Source: a virus. Taken from it: DNA of 35,705 nucleotides. Below, in pieces: positions 21,694 to 29,792 of the stretch; the stretch's first letter is position 1; each line of letters opens with the position of its first letter. The translations under genes and the position numbers were made by a program. The notes under the pieces are model-generated. The model was not told the DNA's origin. It did not search any database and saw nothing but the letters and a program-made list of their open reading frames with translations. Location of the stretch: IMG/VR virus record IMGVR_UViG_3300044639_000205, positions 1 to 35,705 of that record; one strand, given 5' to 3'.

Positions 21694-23154
21694 TTATTTG
21701 CCTCCAAGGAGTCCCAATGGATCGTTTGCGTTTGCGCCTGATGATGCGTCTGGAACTAATTTTGCTCCTTTTCCAGCAGCAATTTTTGCAGCAGAAATTA
21801 CGTTTTGCAAACGTGCTTTTTTATCTTTTACTTGTGTTGGCCCATCACCAATTGCAGGGAAATAAGAACTGCGATAGCCTTCAAGTTGTTCTTTTGTATA
21901 TGCTGCACCAGTTCCCAAAGTCAATGCAGCATCAAGAATGTCTAATTGTGCAGACTGAACACGTTGCCGCGCTTCGGGTGTTAATGTATTTGCCAAAGGC
22001 GTAGACAGCACATCTAATGCTGATGTAAATACGCCAGGTTTTGCCGCATCAGGATCATCTACCAAGGCTTTAGTCAATTGGCCTTCAGAAAATTGCAAAC
22101 GCTGTAACAGTGTTGAGGCTTTACGCTCACCCTCAGTCATTCCTTGACCCTTGCCACGAAATTGTTTAGCTGCGGTAGGCGTTGCGCCAGCCAGAGGCGC
22201 TTGAGGCGCAGGCACCCGAGCGCCTGGCATGCCAGCACCGCCCGCTGCCGGAGCAGCCGCTGGAGCAGCACCACCCATGTTGACGGGAACCACTTGCAGC
22301 GTGCGCTTGTTAATGCCATAAAGATCGCCGTTTTCGTCTTCTTTAAGTTCCATGCCTGGGTTAGCTTTTTCCCAGTTAAATTTGTTTTGGTCAAACGCCA
22401 AACGCTTACGCGCATTTTCAGCAACAGCACCACGGTCTGCAATCTCTCGGTCATACAACGCTCGATCAGGGCTACCTTTTGGCAACGCATCACGATCTCT
22501 TATCAATTTTGCAATATCTGACGGCGGTGGCGGTGCAAGTTGAGCAGCCCTAAATTTGGCATAACCTTCTGGCGTTGGTGCAAATCCCAACGCTTGCATA
22601 GAAGACACATCTGTTGTTGGCTTTAATCGTTCTTCGCCCGCCTTGGCAAATGCCAATGCTTCTGGTGTGCCAATTTTATAGGCTTCATTAATTCTTCTAC
22701 GCATGTCATCCATTGCATTGACCGGCGCGGCAGGCGCTGGCGCAAGGGCGTTGGTCATGCCGATAGACTCGTTGTAGCCTGGATAGGCTTCGCTTGCGGG
22801 TGCGGCAGGCGCAGCGCCACCAGTAGGCCCAAGCAATTTGGCAAACCGGCGTTGCTTGTCAAGCGTCTGCTTGATAACCAAGCCTTGTTTAAAGTACTCA
22901 GGGATGTTTGACTTAATCATTTCATCCGCAGCTACGTCCAAATCGGCAGGGCCACCTTTAGCAGCAATGGCTTCTTGCATCTTAGCCAGCGCAGCCTGAT
23001 CGCGGCGCATGGACTCAAGCTGCATCTGCGAGACTTCAGCTTGACGTTGACCGCTTTGAATTTGTTGGATGGCGGCGTAGTCGGCTAGGGCGTTTTGCTG
23101 CGGCATTTCTACGCCGCGAAAACTCATCGCAATGTTAGGGTTTACAAGTGCCAT
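21694..23154 (-). CDS. Ejection protein, gp20-like position
   Basis: 486 residues (P22 gp20 about 471). Starts MALVNPNIAMSFRGVEMPQQ; the SFRGVEMPQQNALADYA opening is common in podovirus internal proteins. A helical N-terminus (QIQSGQRQAEVSQMQLESMR) is followed by Ala/Pro-rich linkers around 125-150 and 295-330, then a helical C-terminal domain (SEGQLTKALVDDPDAAKPGV). Adjacent without gap to the next ejection gene. Probably packaged in the head and ejected with the DNA. Confidence 0.8.
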   Translation of the reverse strand: MALVNPNIAMSFRGVEMPQQNALADYAAIQQIQSGQRQAEVSQMQLESMRRDQAALAKMQEAIAAKGGPADLDVAADEMIKSNIPEYFKQGLVIKQTLDKQRRFAKLLGPTGGAAPAAPASEAYPGYNESIGMTNALAPAPAAPVNAMDDMRRRINEAYKIGTPEALAFAKAGEERLKPTTDVSSMQALGFAPTPEGYAKFRAAQLAPPPPSDIAKLIRDRDALPKGSPDRALYDREIADRGAVAENARKRLAFDQNKFNWEKANPGMELKEDENGDLYGINKRTLQVVPVNMGGAAPAAAPAAGGAGMPGARVPAPQAPLAGATPTAAKQFRGKGQGMTEGERKASTLLQRLQFSEGQLTKALVDDPDAAKPGVFTSALDVLSTPLANTLTPEARQRVQSAQLDILDAALTLGTGAAYTKEQLEGYRSSYFPAIGDGPTQVKDKKARLQNVISAAKIAAGKGAKLVPDASSGANANDPLGLLGGK

Positions 23155-23163
23155 GATTAGTCC

Positions 23164-23904
23164 TTAAGCGTCTGACCCGTAAGAAAATCTTGCGTATGGG
23201 TTTGAATATCCAACCGCAGCGCCCCCACCACCGCCATAATTACTGTAAGGTTTTTGGGTATCAATTTGCCGCTGTATCAAAGCATTGCGGTCTTGACCTT
23301 GACTGTAACCCATGTAGTTGCTCAAGCCCTGTGACAGAGCGTTAGCCCCGCCCATGTAGCCAGAGGCGCGGGCCTGTGCGGCTTGACCCATCGCTTCACC
23401 AGCACCAGAAGCATATGCCTGACCCGCAGCGCCCAGTTGGCCCGTAGAGGTTTGAGCCACACCGGCTAAAGATTGCAGCGGGTTAAGCCGCGCCATATTT
23501 TCAGCCTGATATCGATTAAAAGCGTTCAGGTACTCTGCGCTGCCCATCTCTTGGCCGTAACGCGCCGCCGCTTTTAACGCGCCGCCAGACATCAACCCAC
23601 CACGTGCGGCAGATTGACGTTCAAGTGCCTTTTGGCCTTCAGACAAACGAAAACCGTAGCCTGGGTCTGCTCGAAACTGTTTCATGCTAAACGGCGTGTA
23701 CCTAGACGCCGCTTCCAATTCTGGCAACGCACGAACACCGGCCTCGCGGAACGGCTTTTGCAATTCAACCTGACGCTCAAATTGTTCGCGTTGCAATTCA
23801 GCCGCACGGTCAGCCGCACCGGCTTGCACGTTTGCGGCGCTTTTAGCTGAACTGCCACCAATTAAAGAACTGCCGATAACTGCGGCGGCCATCATCCAAG
23901 GCAT
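23164..23904 (-). CDS. DNA-transfer protein, gp7-like
   Basis: 246 residues (P22 gp7 about 229). N-terminal hydrophobic AAAVIGSSLIGGSSAKSAAN, a glutamate/glutamine-rich helix (QREQFERQVELQKPFREAG), and then Gly/Ala-rich segments (GGLMSGGALKAAARYGQEMG) that look membrane-active. This pattern is shared by the p32/gp7-type DNA transfer proteins. Ribosome site GGAGAA lies in the end of the cupin gene. Likely cleaved and ejected first, as in P22; the cleavage site is not identifiable here. Confidence 0.82.
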   Translation of the reverse strand: MPWMMAAAVIGSSLIGGSSAKSAANVQAGAADRAAELQREQFERQVELQKPFREAGVRALPELEAASRYTPFSMKQFRADPGYGFRLSEGQKALERQSAARGGLMSGGALKAAARYGQEMGSAEYLNAFNRYQAENMARLNPLQSLAGVAQTSTGQLGAAGQAYASGAGEAMGQAAQARASGYMGGANALSQGLSNYMGYSQGQDRNALIQRQIDTQKPYSNYGGGGGAAVGYSNPYARFSYGSDA

Positions 23905-23905
23905 A

Positions 23906-24247
23906 TTAATTCTCCCCTAGGCATTGCGCCAATTTTTGAGCTTCTTTAACGTCGCCGTCAACAATTAAAATTTCATCTACGTCATCAACGTCTGTGCATT
24001 CAGTAGCGTGAATGCAATACCAAACCACGTCTGTGAGCGATTTTACGCCGTGATGCTTACCCGCCGCAATAGTCAGGCAAGCAGGGGCGTCAACGACCGA
24101 TTTAACCCCATCCACAAGCAATTCTACAGACCCGCTAGCCAAGATGGACAGATGGTCGTGCTTGTGGGCGTGTTGCACCAAGACATACCCTGCTGGAATG
24201 TGCGTTTCTTTAGCGTAGACGCCTGCGCTGAAATGGTGCTGAATCAT
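23906..24247 (-). CDS. Cupin-fold protein within the tail/ejection cluster
   Basis: 113 residues. Cupin motif 1 is present as VQHAHKHDHLSILASGSVEL (H-x-H-x-H metal-type site) and motif 2 as IAAGKHHGVKSLTDVVWYC with its histidine. A one-domain metal-binding jelly roll is predicted. Coupled by ATGA to the needle-like gene, and lying where P22 has gene 14. A structural rather than enzymatic use of the fold is possible. No substrate can be inferred. Confidence 0.82.
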   Translation of the reverse strand: MIQHHFSAGVYAKETHIPAGYVLVQHAHKHDHLSILASGSVELLVDGVKSVVDAPACLTIAAGKHHGVKSLTDVVWYCIHATECTDVDDVDEILIVDGDVKEAQKLAQCLGEN

Positions 24248-25308
24248 GCTTTTATGTTATCCGAAACAGTCAAAATGATTGACGGGGACAAAGGATACGA
24301 TGGCGTAACACTGGCGGGAAGCGTTTCCAACGATGCGTTGCCGTCCGTGTTCATCCAATACAGTTGAAAATATTGGCCTGCGGTAAACTCATAAAACAAG
24401 TTCAACGACATCATCGCTTGGCCATCTCCACCGGCGTGCTTGCCTGGCACGGTGACCCAGCTTGCCGAAGCTGCAACATTTGACCCGTTTACCACCAGCC
24501 AGACCACAGTATTGTCAGCCGCCGCATCTGTGTTGTAAAACTGGATGCTGAACTGGATGTTGTACAGCCCAGCCGTATCAACCGTGATTCTGGATGTAGG
24601 GCTACCAATTGCAATCCCAGATGAAACTTGAGTGCTGTTAAACGTAATTGCGGTAGGCGTTAAGGCAGCAGCAGACTGATTGGTCGTGTCATAAAACGCG
24701 CCATACCGAGGGATTTTCCAAGCCGGAACGCCAGAACTGTCCATCGTGTAAATGGCAACCGCTGTTGGCTTGGTAAACTTGGCCAAGGTGTTTACTGCTG
24801 AAGCATAAAGGGTGTCGCCGACAGCGTAGGAAGTTATATTCGTTCCACCGCTGGTAGTCGCCAAGGTGCCTGCAAGCGTCACAGCGCCCGTGGCGGCCGC
24901 TGCGGGGGTTAGGCCCGTAGTGCCGCCTGCAAACGACAGCACGCCCGTGTTGGCGATTGTGACGTTGCCCGTGGCGCTAGACACCGATATGCCGGTGCCC
25001 GCGATGTTGGACAGCACGCCCGTGTTGGCTACCGTAACGGTGCCTAAACCGTTGGTGACTGATATGCCTGCACCAAAACCAAGCGTGTTAAGGGTATATC
25101 CTGTGCCATTGCCAATCAGCAGTTGGCCGTTTGTAGGGATAGTAGCTAGACCCGTGCCACCGTTGATAACTGGCGTGATGCCAAGCGCCCCGCCCGTAAT
25201 GTTGTAAATGTTGTAAAGCCACCGATACCACTCACGCGACACTGCCCCCGTGCGCTCGTCAGTAAGCGGCACGCGAGGCGGCGTGATCTGGGTATTAAGG
25301 TTAGGCAT
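24244..25308 (-). CDS. Tail needle or fibre with C1q/TNF-like C-terminal knob
   Basis: 354 residues. N-terminus QITPPRVPLTDERTGAVSREW then helical WYRWLYNIYNITGG. Residues about 75-130 hold two near repeats (GISVTNGLGTVTVANTGVLS and GISVSSATGNVTIANTGVLS), typical of trimeric beta-shafts. The last 150 residues (YGAFYDTTNQSAAALTPTAI, SRITVDTAGLYNIQFSIQFY, FTAGQYFQLYWMNTDG) match the C1q/TNF jelly-roll pattern. It follows the gp10-like gene, as gene 26 (tail needle) does in P22; the Sf6 needle also ends in a TNF-like knob. Needle is the best guess, side fibre the alternative. Confidence 0.8.
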   Translation of the reverse strand: MPNLNTQITPPRVPLTDERTGAVSREWYRWLYNIYNITGGALGITPVINGGTGLATIPTNGQLLIGNGTGYTLNTLGFGAGISVTNGLGTVTVANTGVLSNIAGTGISVSSATGNVTIANTGVLSFAGGTTGLTPAAAATGAVTLAGTLATTSGGTNITSYAVGDTLYASAVNTLAKFTKPTAVAIYTMDSSGVPAWKIPRYGAFYDTTNQSAAALTPTAITFNSTQVSSGIAIGSPTSRITVDTAGLYNIQFSIQFYNTDAAADNTVVWLVVNGSNVAASASWVTVPGKHAGGDGQAMMSLNLFYEFTAGQYFQLYWMNTDGNASLETLPASVTPSYPLSPSIILTVSDNIKA

Positions 25309-26944
25309 TCGTCGGGCTTATGATCAATTCCGCGCCCACGATGGCAATTTTTACCGGATCAGTGCCAGAAAGTTCATAGACCCTATCGCGCAGCTTTAGG
25401 GTCATGCCCAAGCGCCGCCAAAAGGTCCTGTGCCCATACGCGCCAAGTTTGCCAATTGATGACCAGTGTTCGTTTGAATATGTGTGGCCGCCGTCATCTG
25501 ACCAGCGCAGCATGACTTCGGGGTTGTAGCCTGGTGCGGCAAGATAAGAATTGGTCACCAAGTTGTAGCCGCTAATGTCTTGATCTGACAGCTCGTACTG
25601 CCCAAGTGGCTCAAAACCATCGCCCGCTTCGGTGGTCAATGTGTCGCCCGATTGCGTGGCTAAAAAAGTCTGCACGTATTCGGCTATGAGGTCTAGCCCC
25701 GCCTCAGTGTCAATATTTTCACTGTCATAGGCAGGGTACAAATTCAAGCCAACGCCAGTTTCGCAGTCCAATTGCAAGCTGTGCTGCGCGGTGCGCTTGA
25801 GGTTGTTTTGGCCAGTAGGCAGTGCCCGCCATGACCGCAACCATTTTTGGATGCCGCCGTTGTCAGCGTACACATCCAAATCAAGCGTGTAGATGTTGCC
25901 GTTTTGAAAGTCGCCAACAATGATGTTGCCGCCAAAGTTGCACTGGCAGTTGCTGCGGTGCCGCATAAATTCGCCGCTATCAAAGCCAGCGCGTTCGTGC
26001 CAGGCTTGCGTGGCTACGTCATACACCCACGTGGCGTTGCCGGAAGGGAAGGTCAGCACATAAAAAGCGTGGCCTTCTTGCTGGTAGGTGTAGGCAATAG
26101 CGTCCGAGATGTTGCCGTATTGGGCAATGGCGTACTCTATTGCATGGGTGGAAATGCGAACGCCAGTGTAGCCATTGGCACGATAGACGATGCCCTGCCC
26201 ACGGGCGTCTGTGCCCAGCCAAAACAAGCCGTTGTCCATCTTGGCAATCGTGTACGCCGACACGCAGCCAATTTCGTTAAACGCGCCTTGGATGCGCTGC
26301 AAAGGAAAATCAGCAGCGCCAGAGTTGTACCAGACCTCAACAGAATCAGTGCCAAACACCCACAGTTCGCGGTGGTCAGCAATAAGGCCCACCACGCCGT
26401 CTGGAGAGCCTTCAGCGCTTGCAAAGTCTAGCGGGTCAACGGATGAACCATTCAACAGTTGCGACACCCAGATGATCTGGCTATTGGGTTGGTTGAAGAC
26501 AAAGTAACCGTCCAAATAAGCCACTGTCTTTGCACCGGCAAAGTCGGGGTCGTTAATTGCGGCAAATACGTTGGTGACTTCGTTGTATATGTAACTTGGC
26601 CCGTTGGCCGCGATAAACAGTTGCGTGCCGTTGTCTGCAATGGATACTGGGCCAGCGCCAATTACGGTGCCTAACAATATAGGCGTTGCATTTAAGCCGC
26701 TTAGCTTATAAAACTCATTGCCTGACACAACATAAAAGTCGCTGCCGTTGGTCTGGTGCGCCCACAAGCCACGGATTGGGCCGGTGCCTACAGTCTGAAG
26801 AAAGTTCAGGCCAGGGGCGCGGTTAAGAAACGCCGCCTCTTTGCCGCCCTCTGGAATGACTTCTGGGAACAGATTGACCATGCGGTTATCCGCAGCGTTG
26901 ATACTGCGGGCGACATAGGCTGATCCAAGAATCGGTGTTTTCAT
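25301..26944 (-). CDS. gp10-like packaged DNA stabilisation protein (tail hub)
   Basis: 547 residues with the characteristic start MKTPILGSAYVARSINAADN, followed by MVNLFPEVIPEGGKEAAFLN and RAPGLNFLQTVGTGPIRGLW. Repeated beta-blades (FYVVSGNEFYKLSG, LFIAANGPSYIYNEVT, WVFGTDSVEVWYNSG) show the beta-propeller-like fold of the P22 gp10 family. In P22 this hexameric hub closes the portal after packaging and carries the needle and spikes. Longer than P22 gp10 (about 472). Overlaps the needle-like gene by 8 bases. Confidence 0.92.
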   Translation of the reverse strand: MKTPILGSAYVARSINAADNRMVNLFPEVIPEGGKEAAFLNRAPGLNFLQTVGTGPIRGLWAHQTNGSDFYVVSGNEFYKLSGLNATPILLGTVIGAGPVSIADNGTQLFIAANGPSYIYNEVTNVFAAINDPDFAGAKTVAYLDGYFVFNQPNSQIIWVSQLLNGSSVDPLDFASAEGSPDGVVGLIADHRELWVFGTDSVEVWYNSGAADFPLQRIQGAFNEIGCVSAYTIAKMDNGLFWLGTDARGQGIVYRANGYTGVRISTHAIEYAIAQYGNISDAIAYTYQQEGHAFYVLTFPSGNATWVYDVATQAWHERAGFDSGEFMRHRSNCQCNFGGNIIVGDFQNGNIYTLDLDVYADNGGIQKWLRSWRALPTGQNNLKRTAQHSLQLDCETGVGLNLYPAYDSENIDTEAGLDLIAEYVQTFLATQSGDTLTTEAGDGFEPLGQYELSDQDISGYNLVTNSYLAAPGYNPEVMLRWSDDGGHTYSNEHWSSIGKLGAYGHRTFWRRLGMTLKLRDRVYELSGTDPVKIAIVGAELIISPTNA

Positions 26945-26945
26945 G

Positions 26946-27599
26946 TTAGACGTAGCTTGGATACCACTTGGTTGTCGTTACATCGTAGGTCATTGTGAGC
27001 GCCCGACTCACGACTGCTGTACCAGCCACAGCAATGTTTCCTGCTGTTGTCCAAGTGAAAGCGCCAGTGGGGATCAATGTAATCGTGCCGCCGCCAGCAG
27101 ATATTGGTGCTGCTGCCGTAATGGTCACAACAGCCGTTGTTCCAGAAACAAAAGCAATCGGGGTTGTTGGGGCAATGGTGGTTGCGCTTGCAATAGTGGG
27201 CGCGGCAGCACTCACTGCGCTAAAGCTACTTAGGGTAAGGCTTGTGCCTGTAGCTACGCCAAGGATAGGCGTAACCAAAGTTGGCGTAGTCGCAAATACG
27301 GCAAAACCTGTGCCGGTTTCGTCAGTCAAGGCGGTTTGCAAATTGGCGCTGGTTGGTGTAGCCAAGAATGTGGCTACGTTTGCTCCAAAACCGTTTATGC
27401 CAGTTGCAACCGGCAAGCCCGTGCAGTTGGCTAAAACGCCGCTTGCTGGCGTTCCAAGCGCGGGGTTGACCATTGTTGAATTGGTGAACAGCAGCGCATT
27501 AGTGACTTGTTTTGTCGTGCCCCCTTGGACGATTGGCAAAACGTCTGTTGTAGCCGCAGCCGTAGCTACAGGAAGGGCTGAAATTGCAATGGTGGCCAT
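26946..27599 (-). CDS. Beta-rich tail or fibre protein
   Basis: 217 residues, very rich in Ala, Thr, Val and Gly. Starts MATIAISALPVATAAATTDV, with PIVQGGTTKQVTNALLF and MVNPALGTPASGVLANCTG, phrases widespread in phage fibre and appendage proteins. The second half is short beta repeats (TSLTLSSFSAVSAAAPTIAS). It sits between the gp4-like and gp10-like genes where P22 has nothing, so is an added appendage or adaptor. No receptor-binding domain can be named. Confidence 0.72.
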   Translation of the reverse strand: MATIAISALPVATAAATTDVLPIVQGGTTKQVTNALLFTNSTMVNPALGTPASGVLANCTGLPVATGINGFGANVATFLATPTSANLQTALTDETGTGFAVFATTPTLVTPILGVATGTSLTLSSFSAVSAAAPTIASATTIAPTTPIAFVSGTTAVVTITAAAPISAGGGTITLIPTGAFTWTTAGNIAVAGTAVVSRALTMTYDVTTTKWYPSYV

Positions 27600-27600
27600 A

Positions 27601-28317
27601 TTAGTAGTTTCCTGCGTAAATGTTAAAGCGTTGACGAGTCGCCACGATGGCGTAAGGCATAGACATCACATCATCTGGGTTGTTGATGCGTTTCAAGTTG
27701 CGCTTGCTGGTCATGGCAATACGCTGCACTTGGGGGCTTGGTTCAACACCAAACTCAGGTGCGATTTCCATCGCCAGATTGTAGGTAAACGCCCGCAGGT
27801 AACCTGGCGGGAAGAACAAGTCAGTCCCCAAGGTGGCAGGGTTGTTTAACTCTTGCACCGAGACAAAGTGCCACTCCAAGTCGCGTGTTGGGCGCGGGTA
27901 GATGGACATCGTAACGTCTGGGTAAGTCATGTTTACAAAAATGACTTGTGGGTACGTTGACGTTACGGTCTTGACCGCAATGCCGTTGTACTGCTGCTGG
28001 TTGATAAACTTGATGCCGAACGACACGTTGGTGCCAGGGTCGCGGAAGTAAGTCGCCTCATCCAGCAGCACGGGCCGCAAGCCAATAAAGTCGCCCGAGG
28101 GGCCAAGCGTGCGCGTAATTTGCCCTGCGGGCCAAGTAAAGATTTGATCTTGAGTGCTAAACACTGAAAGACGTTCGGTGTTCCACGAATCAATCATCTG
28201 ATTCATCGCCATCAGACTGTCTTGCGAAACCGAGGCTGACGTTGTTTCGCCTTCGGCCAACACGCCAATCAGACGAAGCGCCCGATTGATTTGATCGCCA
28301 GCCGTGTAAACTGCCAT
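27601..28317 (-). CDS. gp4-like tail accessory factor
   Basis: 238 residues. MAVYTAGDQINRALRLIGVL followed by SQDSLMAMNQMIDSWNTERL matches the helical core of P22 gp4-type head-completion proteins, which bind under the portal after packaging to make the tail platform. The family's short loop part (PQVIFVNMTYPDVTMSIYPR) comes next. The C-terminal region is longer than in P22 gp4 (about 166). Directly adjacent to the 63-aa gene upstream and the beta-rich gene downstream. Confidence 0.88.
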   Translation of the reverse strand: MAVYTAGDQINRALRLIGVLAEGETTSASVSQDSLMAMNQMIDSWNTERLSVFSTQDQIFTWPAGQITRTLGPSGDFIGLRPVLLDEATYFRDPGTNVSFGIKFINQQQYNGIAVKTVTSTYPQVIFVNMTYPDVTMSIYPRPTRDLEWHFVSVQELNNPATLGTDLFFPPGYLRAFTYNLAMEIAPEFGVEPSPQVQRIAMTSKRNLKRINNPDDVMSMPYAIVATRQRFNIYAGNY

Positions 28318-28318
28318 G

Positions 28319-28510
28319 TCAGACTCCTTCGGCTACAGCCTTGCGTGTGTATTTGCGCTTGACTTCCAGCGCGTTGACTGCTTCTTCAGGTTCTGAAGGC
28401 ATGTCCGGATTGTAGCGTGTCCAGCCGTTTGTTTCATCAAACACGGCCTCAAGTTCCATCGTGGCAACTTTAGCCCCGTGGATTGGATGAAGCAGATAGA
28501 TCATTGCCAT
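28319..28510 (-). CDS. 63-aa small protein
   Basis: Starts MAMIYLLHPIHGAKVATMEL with AGGA eight bases upstream of ATG 28510. Continues VFDETNGWTRYNPDMPSEPE and a basic KRKYTRKAVAEGV end. The YLLHP.HG.KVA..E.EA..D...GW.RYNP pattern is a recurring small phage protein near head genes. The role is unknown. Confidence 0.78.
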   Translation of the reverse strand: MAMIYLLHPIHGAKVATMELEAVFDETNGWTRYNPDMPSEPEEAVNALEVKRKYTRKAVAEGV

Positions 28511-28652
28511 CAGTGTTTTCCTGTTTCAATTGCTCAAGCCAGTACCCGCAGTCTTGTAACGCACCGAGCGTTGCGTCCAAATCGGAACGCAAACGCTCGG
28601 CTTGTTTTTGCAGACTTTGCACCCGATCCATGATCACTTCACGGGTGATCAT
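28470..28652 (-). CDS. 60-aa coiled-coil protein
   Basis: Begins MITREVIMDRVQSLQKQAER and continues LRSDLDATLGALQDCGYWLE, a clear amphipathic helix. It overlaps the following gene by 41 bases, more than its neighbours, but the start is 3 bases past the upstream stop. An 8-bp inverted repeat (28630-28637, 28645-28652) covers both possible ATGs. Possibly a decoration or scaffold helper; no family named. Confidence 0.65.
   Translation of the reverse strand: MITREVIMDRVQSLQKQAERLRSDLDATLGALQDCGYWLEQLKQENTDGNDLSASSNPRG
28630..28652. repeat. Inverted repeat over a start site
   Basis: ATGATCAC (28630-28637) and GTGATCAT (28645-28652) pair over 8 bp with a 7-base loop. On the mRNA it would fold up the start of the 60-aa coiled-coil gene, so initiation there may need ribosomes coming from the gene upstream. 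Confidence 0.5.
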
Positions 28653-28654
28653 CT

Positions 28655-29290
28655 TTAAGCAGCAATGGCAGCAGTGACGTACAACGGCAGATAGCGGATG
28701 CCATCAGGCGTAACGACTTTAAGCGCTTGAACTGGACGGATTGTTGCACCGGATGTTGTGTCTTGCAGGAGCTTACCCGAACCCTTAGTCACACCAGCCA
28801 GATTGAACAAAGTGCCGCTTGTGTCGAATGTTGCTTTGTCAGCGCCATAAGAACTCAAGTAGAGGAACGATGTGTTCGTGCCAGTCACAGCGCCGCTAGG
28901 CATACCGACTTCAGCTTCAATCGCGGCGTAGGTTCCTTGTGTGCAACCAGCAGACAAAACAACTTCGCCGACAGTACCAGAAGCCAAACCAGTAACTCGG
29001 CCACTTGCGCCGAATTCTAGGTAGCCATACAGACCGTTAGCGTATGCGCCCAGTGCAACATTTGCTTCCAAGTCTGATTTGCTTGCCCAACCCACACCAC
29101 CCACACCCGTGAGGGTAAGCGTAGTGGTAGATGCAGCAGCATTGCTACTTCCGGTGGTGGCATTTGTTACGGCAATGTTAGACACCGCAGTAGACGTTAC
29201 CGTACCAGTAATAGTCGAGTTGTTAATGACCGCACCGTCTAGGTACGGGTCTTCGTAAGCAACACCAATAGGTTTTGTATTCGTAGCCAT
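28655..29290 (-). CDS. Capsid-associated or decoration-like protein
   Basis: 211 residues. Starts MATNTKPIGVAYEDPYLDGA, followed by Thr/Ala/Ser-rich beta repeats (STITGTVTSTAVSNIAVTN), then a domain with LGAYANGLYGYLEFGASGRV and a final VTPDGIRYLPLYVTAAIAA. Genes of this look lie after coat-protein genes and encode abundant virion surface proteins. AAAGGAAAATC precedes the ATG. A weak hairpin separates it from the gene upstream. Head fibre or decoration role is inferred from place and composition. Confidence 0.7.
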   Translation of the reverse strand: MATNTKPIGVAYEDPYLDGAVINNSTITGTVTSTAVSNIAVTNATTGSSNAAASTTTLTLTGVGGVGWASKSDLEANVALGAYANGLYGYLEFGASGRVTGLASGTVGEVVLSAGCTQGTYAAIEAEVGMPSGAVTGTNTSFLYLSSYGADKATFDTSGTLFNLAGVTKGSGKLLQDTTSGATIRPVQALKVVTPDGIRYLPLYVTAAIAA

Positions 29291-29305
29291 GATTTTCCTT
29301 TAGAA

Positions 29306-29325
29306 ACAGGGGCCAAAGCCCCCGT
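29306..29325 (-). terminator. Weak hairpin, possible attenuator after the 136-aa gene
   Basis: Arms at 29306-29313 and 29318-29325 pair over 8 bp with one G-U and a 4-base loop. On the minus strand only TTCT follows, so termination would be partial. It lies 6 bases past the stop of the 136-aa gene. Confidence 0.5.
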
Positions 29326-29330
29326 TAGGT

Positions 29331-29741
29331 TTAAGCAATACGATAGCAGGTGTAAGTGCCGTCGCCCGTTTTACGAGCGCGGAAAATAGCACCGAAGCCA
29401 GACGCAGTGGTCAGGCCAGAGCCAACCAAAGTCCAGCCGGTATTGACAGTCAGCGTGGCTACGCCAGTGCTGGTAGACATGACAACAAAGTCAAAAGTGC
29501 TGCCAACTTTAGCGCTGCTGATTTCTGCATCAACGCCGCCCACGCCAGCCACCAGCGGAAGCTGAAGGTTGTTGGCATTGGTTTGCGTGTACAGAATGAT
29601 GCCGCCTTCCAGATCAGCAACCGTCAAAGCGGCAGTTGCATTAGCTGTATAGGTTGCAGGGGCTGGGGCATAGCCCAGTACGATTTCGTTCAGGTTGCCG
29701 TCACCGAGTTGGTAACCGCCGCCGCCGTTTGGAAGTGCCAT
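29331..29741 (-). CDS. Small decoration-like virion protein
   Basis: 136 residues beginning MALPNGGGGYQLGDGNLNEI, then VLGYAPAPATYTANATAALT. Nearly all-beta with VGSTFDFVVMSTSTGVATLT and a CYRIA end, like small trimeric capsid-stabilising proteins. It is the first gene after the coat protein terminator, with AAGGAAATTATC as ribosome site. Probably decorates the head; the family is not identified with certainty. Confidence 0.72.
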   Translation of the reverse strand: MALPNGGGGYQLGDGNLNEIVLGYAPAPATYTANATAALTVADLEGGIILYTQTNANNLQLPLVAGVGGVDAEISSAKVGSTFDFVVMSTSTGVATLTVNTGWTLVGSGLTTASGFGAIFRARKTGDGTYTCYRIA

Positions 29742-29764
29742 GATAATTTCCTTAAAAAAGATTT

Positions 29765-29787
29765 AAAAAACGCCCCCGAAGGGGCAT
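29765..29787 (-). terminator. UUCG-loop terminator behind the coat gene
   Basis: On the minus strand GCCCC-TTCG-GGGGC (5 bp, extended by a G-U and an A-U pair) is followed by G and six T (29770-29765). It starts 6 bases after the coat stop codon. A partial terminator here would raise coat over downstream mRNA; the stable tetraloop also protects the 3' end. Confidence 0.85.
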
Positions 29788-29792
29788 TAGGT

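Noticed and set aside
24940-25080. Diversity-generating or CRISPR-like repeats
   Set aside because: The two similar segments encode in-frame protein repeats of a fibre shaft; there is no reverse transcriptase gene and no spacer-repeat pattern anywhere.
26995-27849. 284-codon plus-strand open frame opposite two tail genes
   Set aside because: Its Val/Ala-rich composition is the complement of the Thr/Ala-rich tail protein; it crosses two minus-strand genes, one of them gp4-like.
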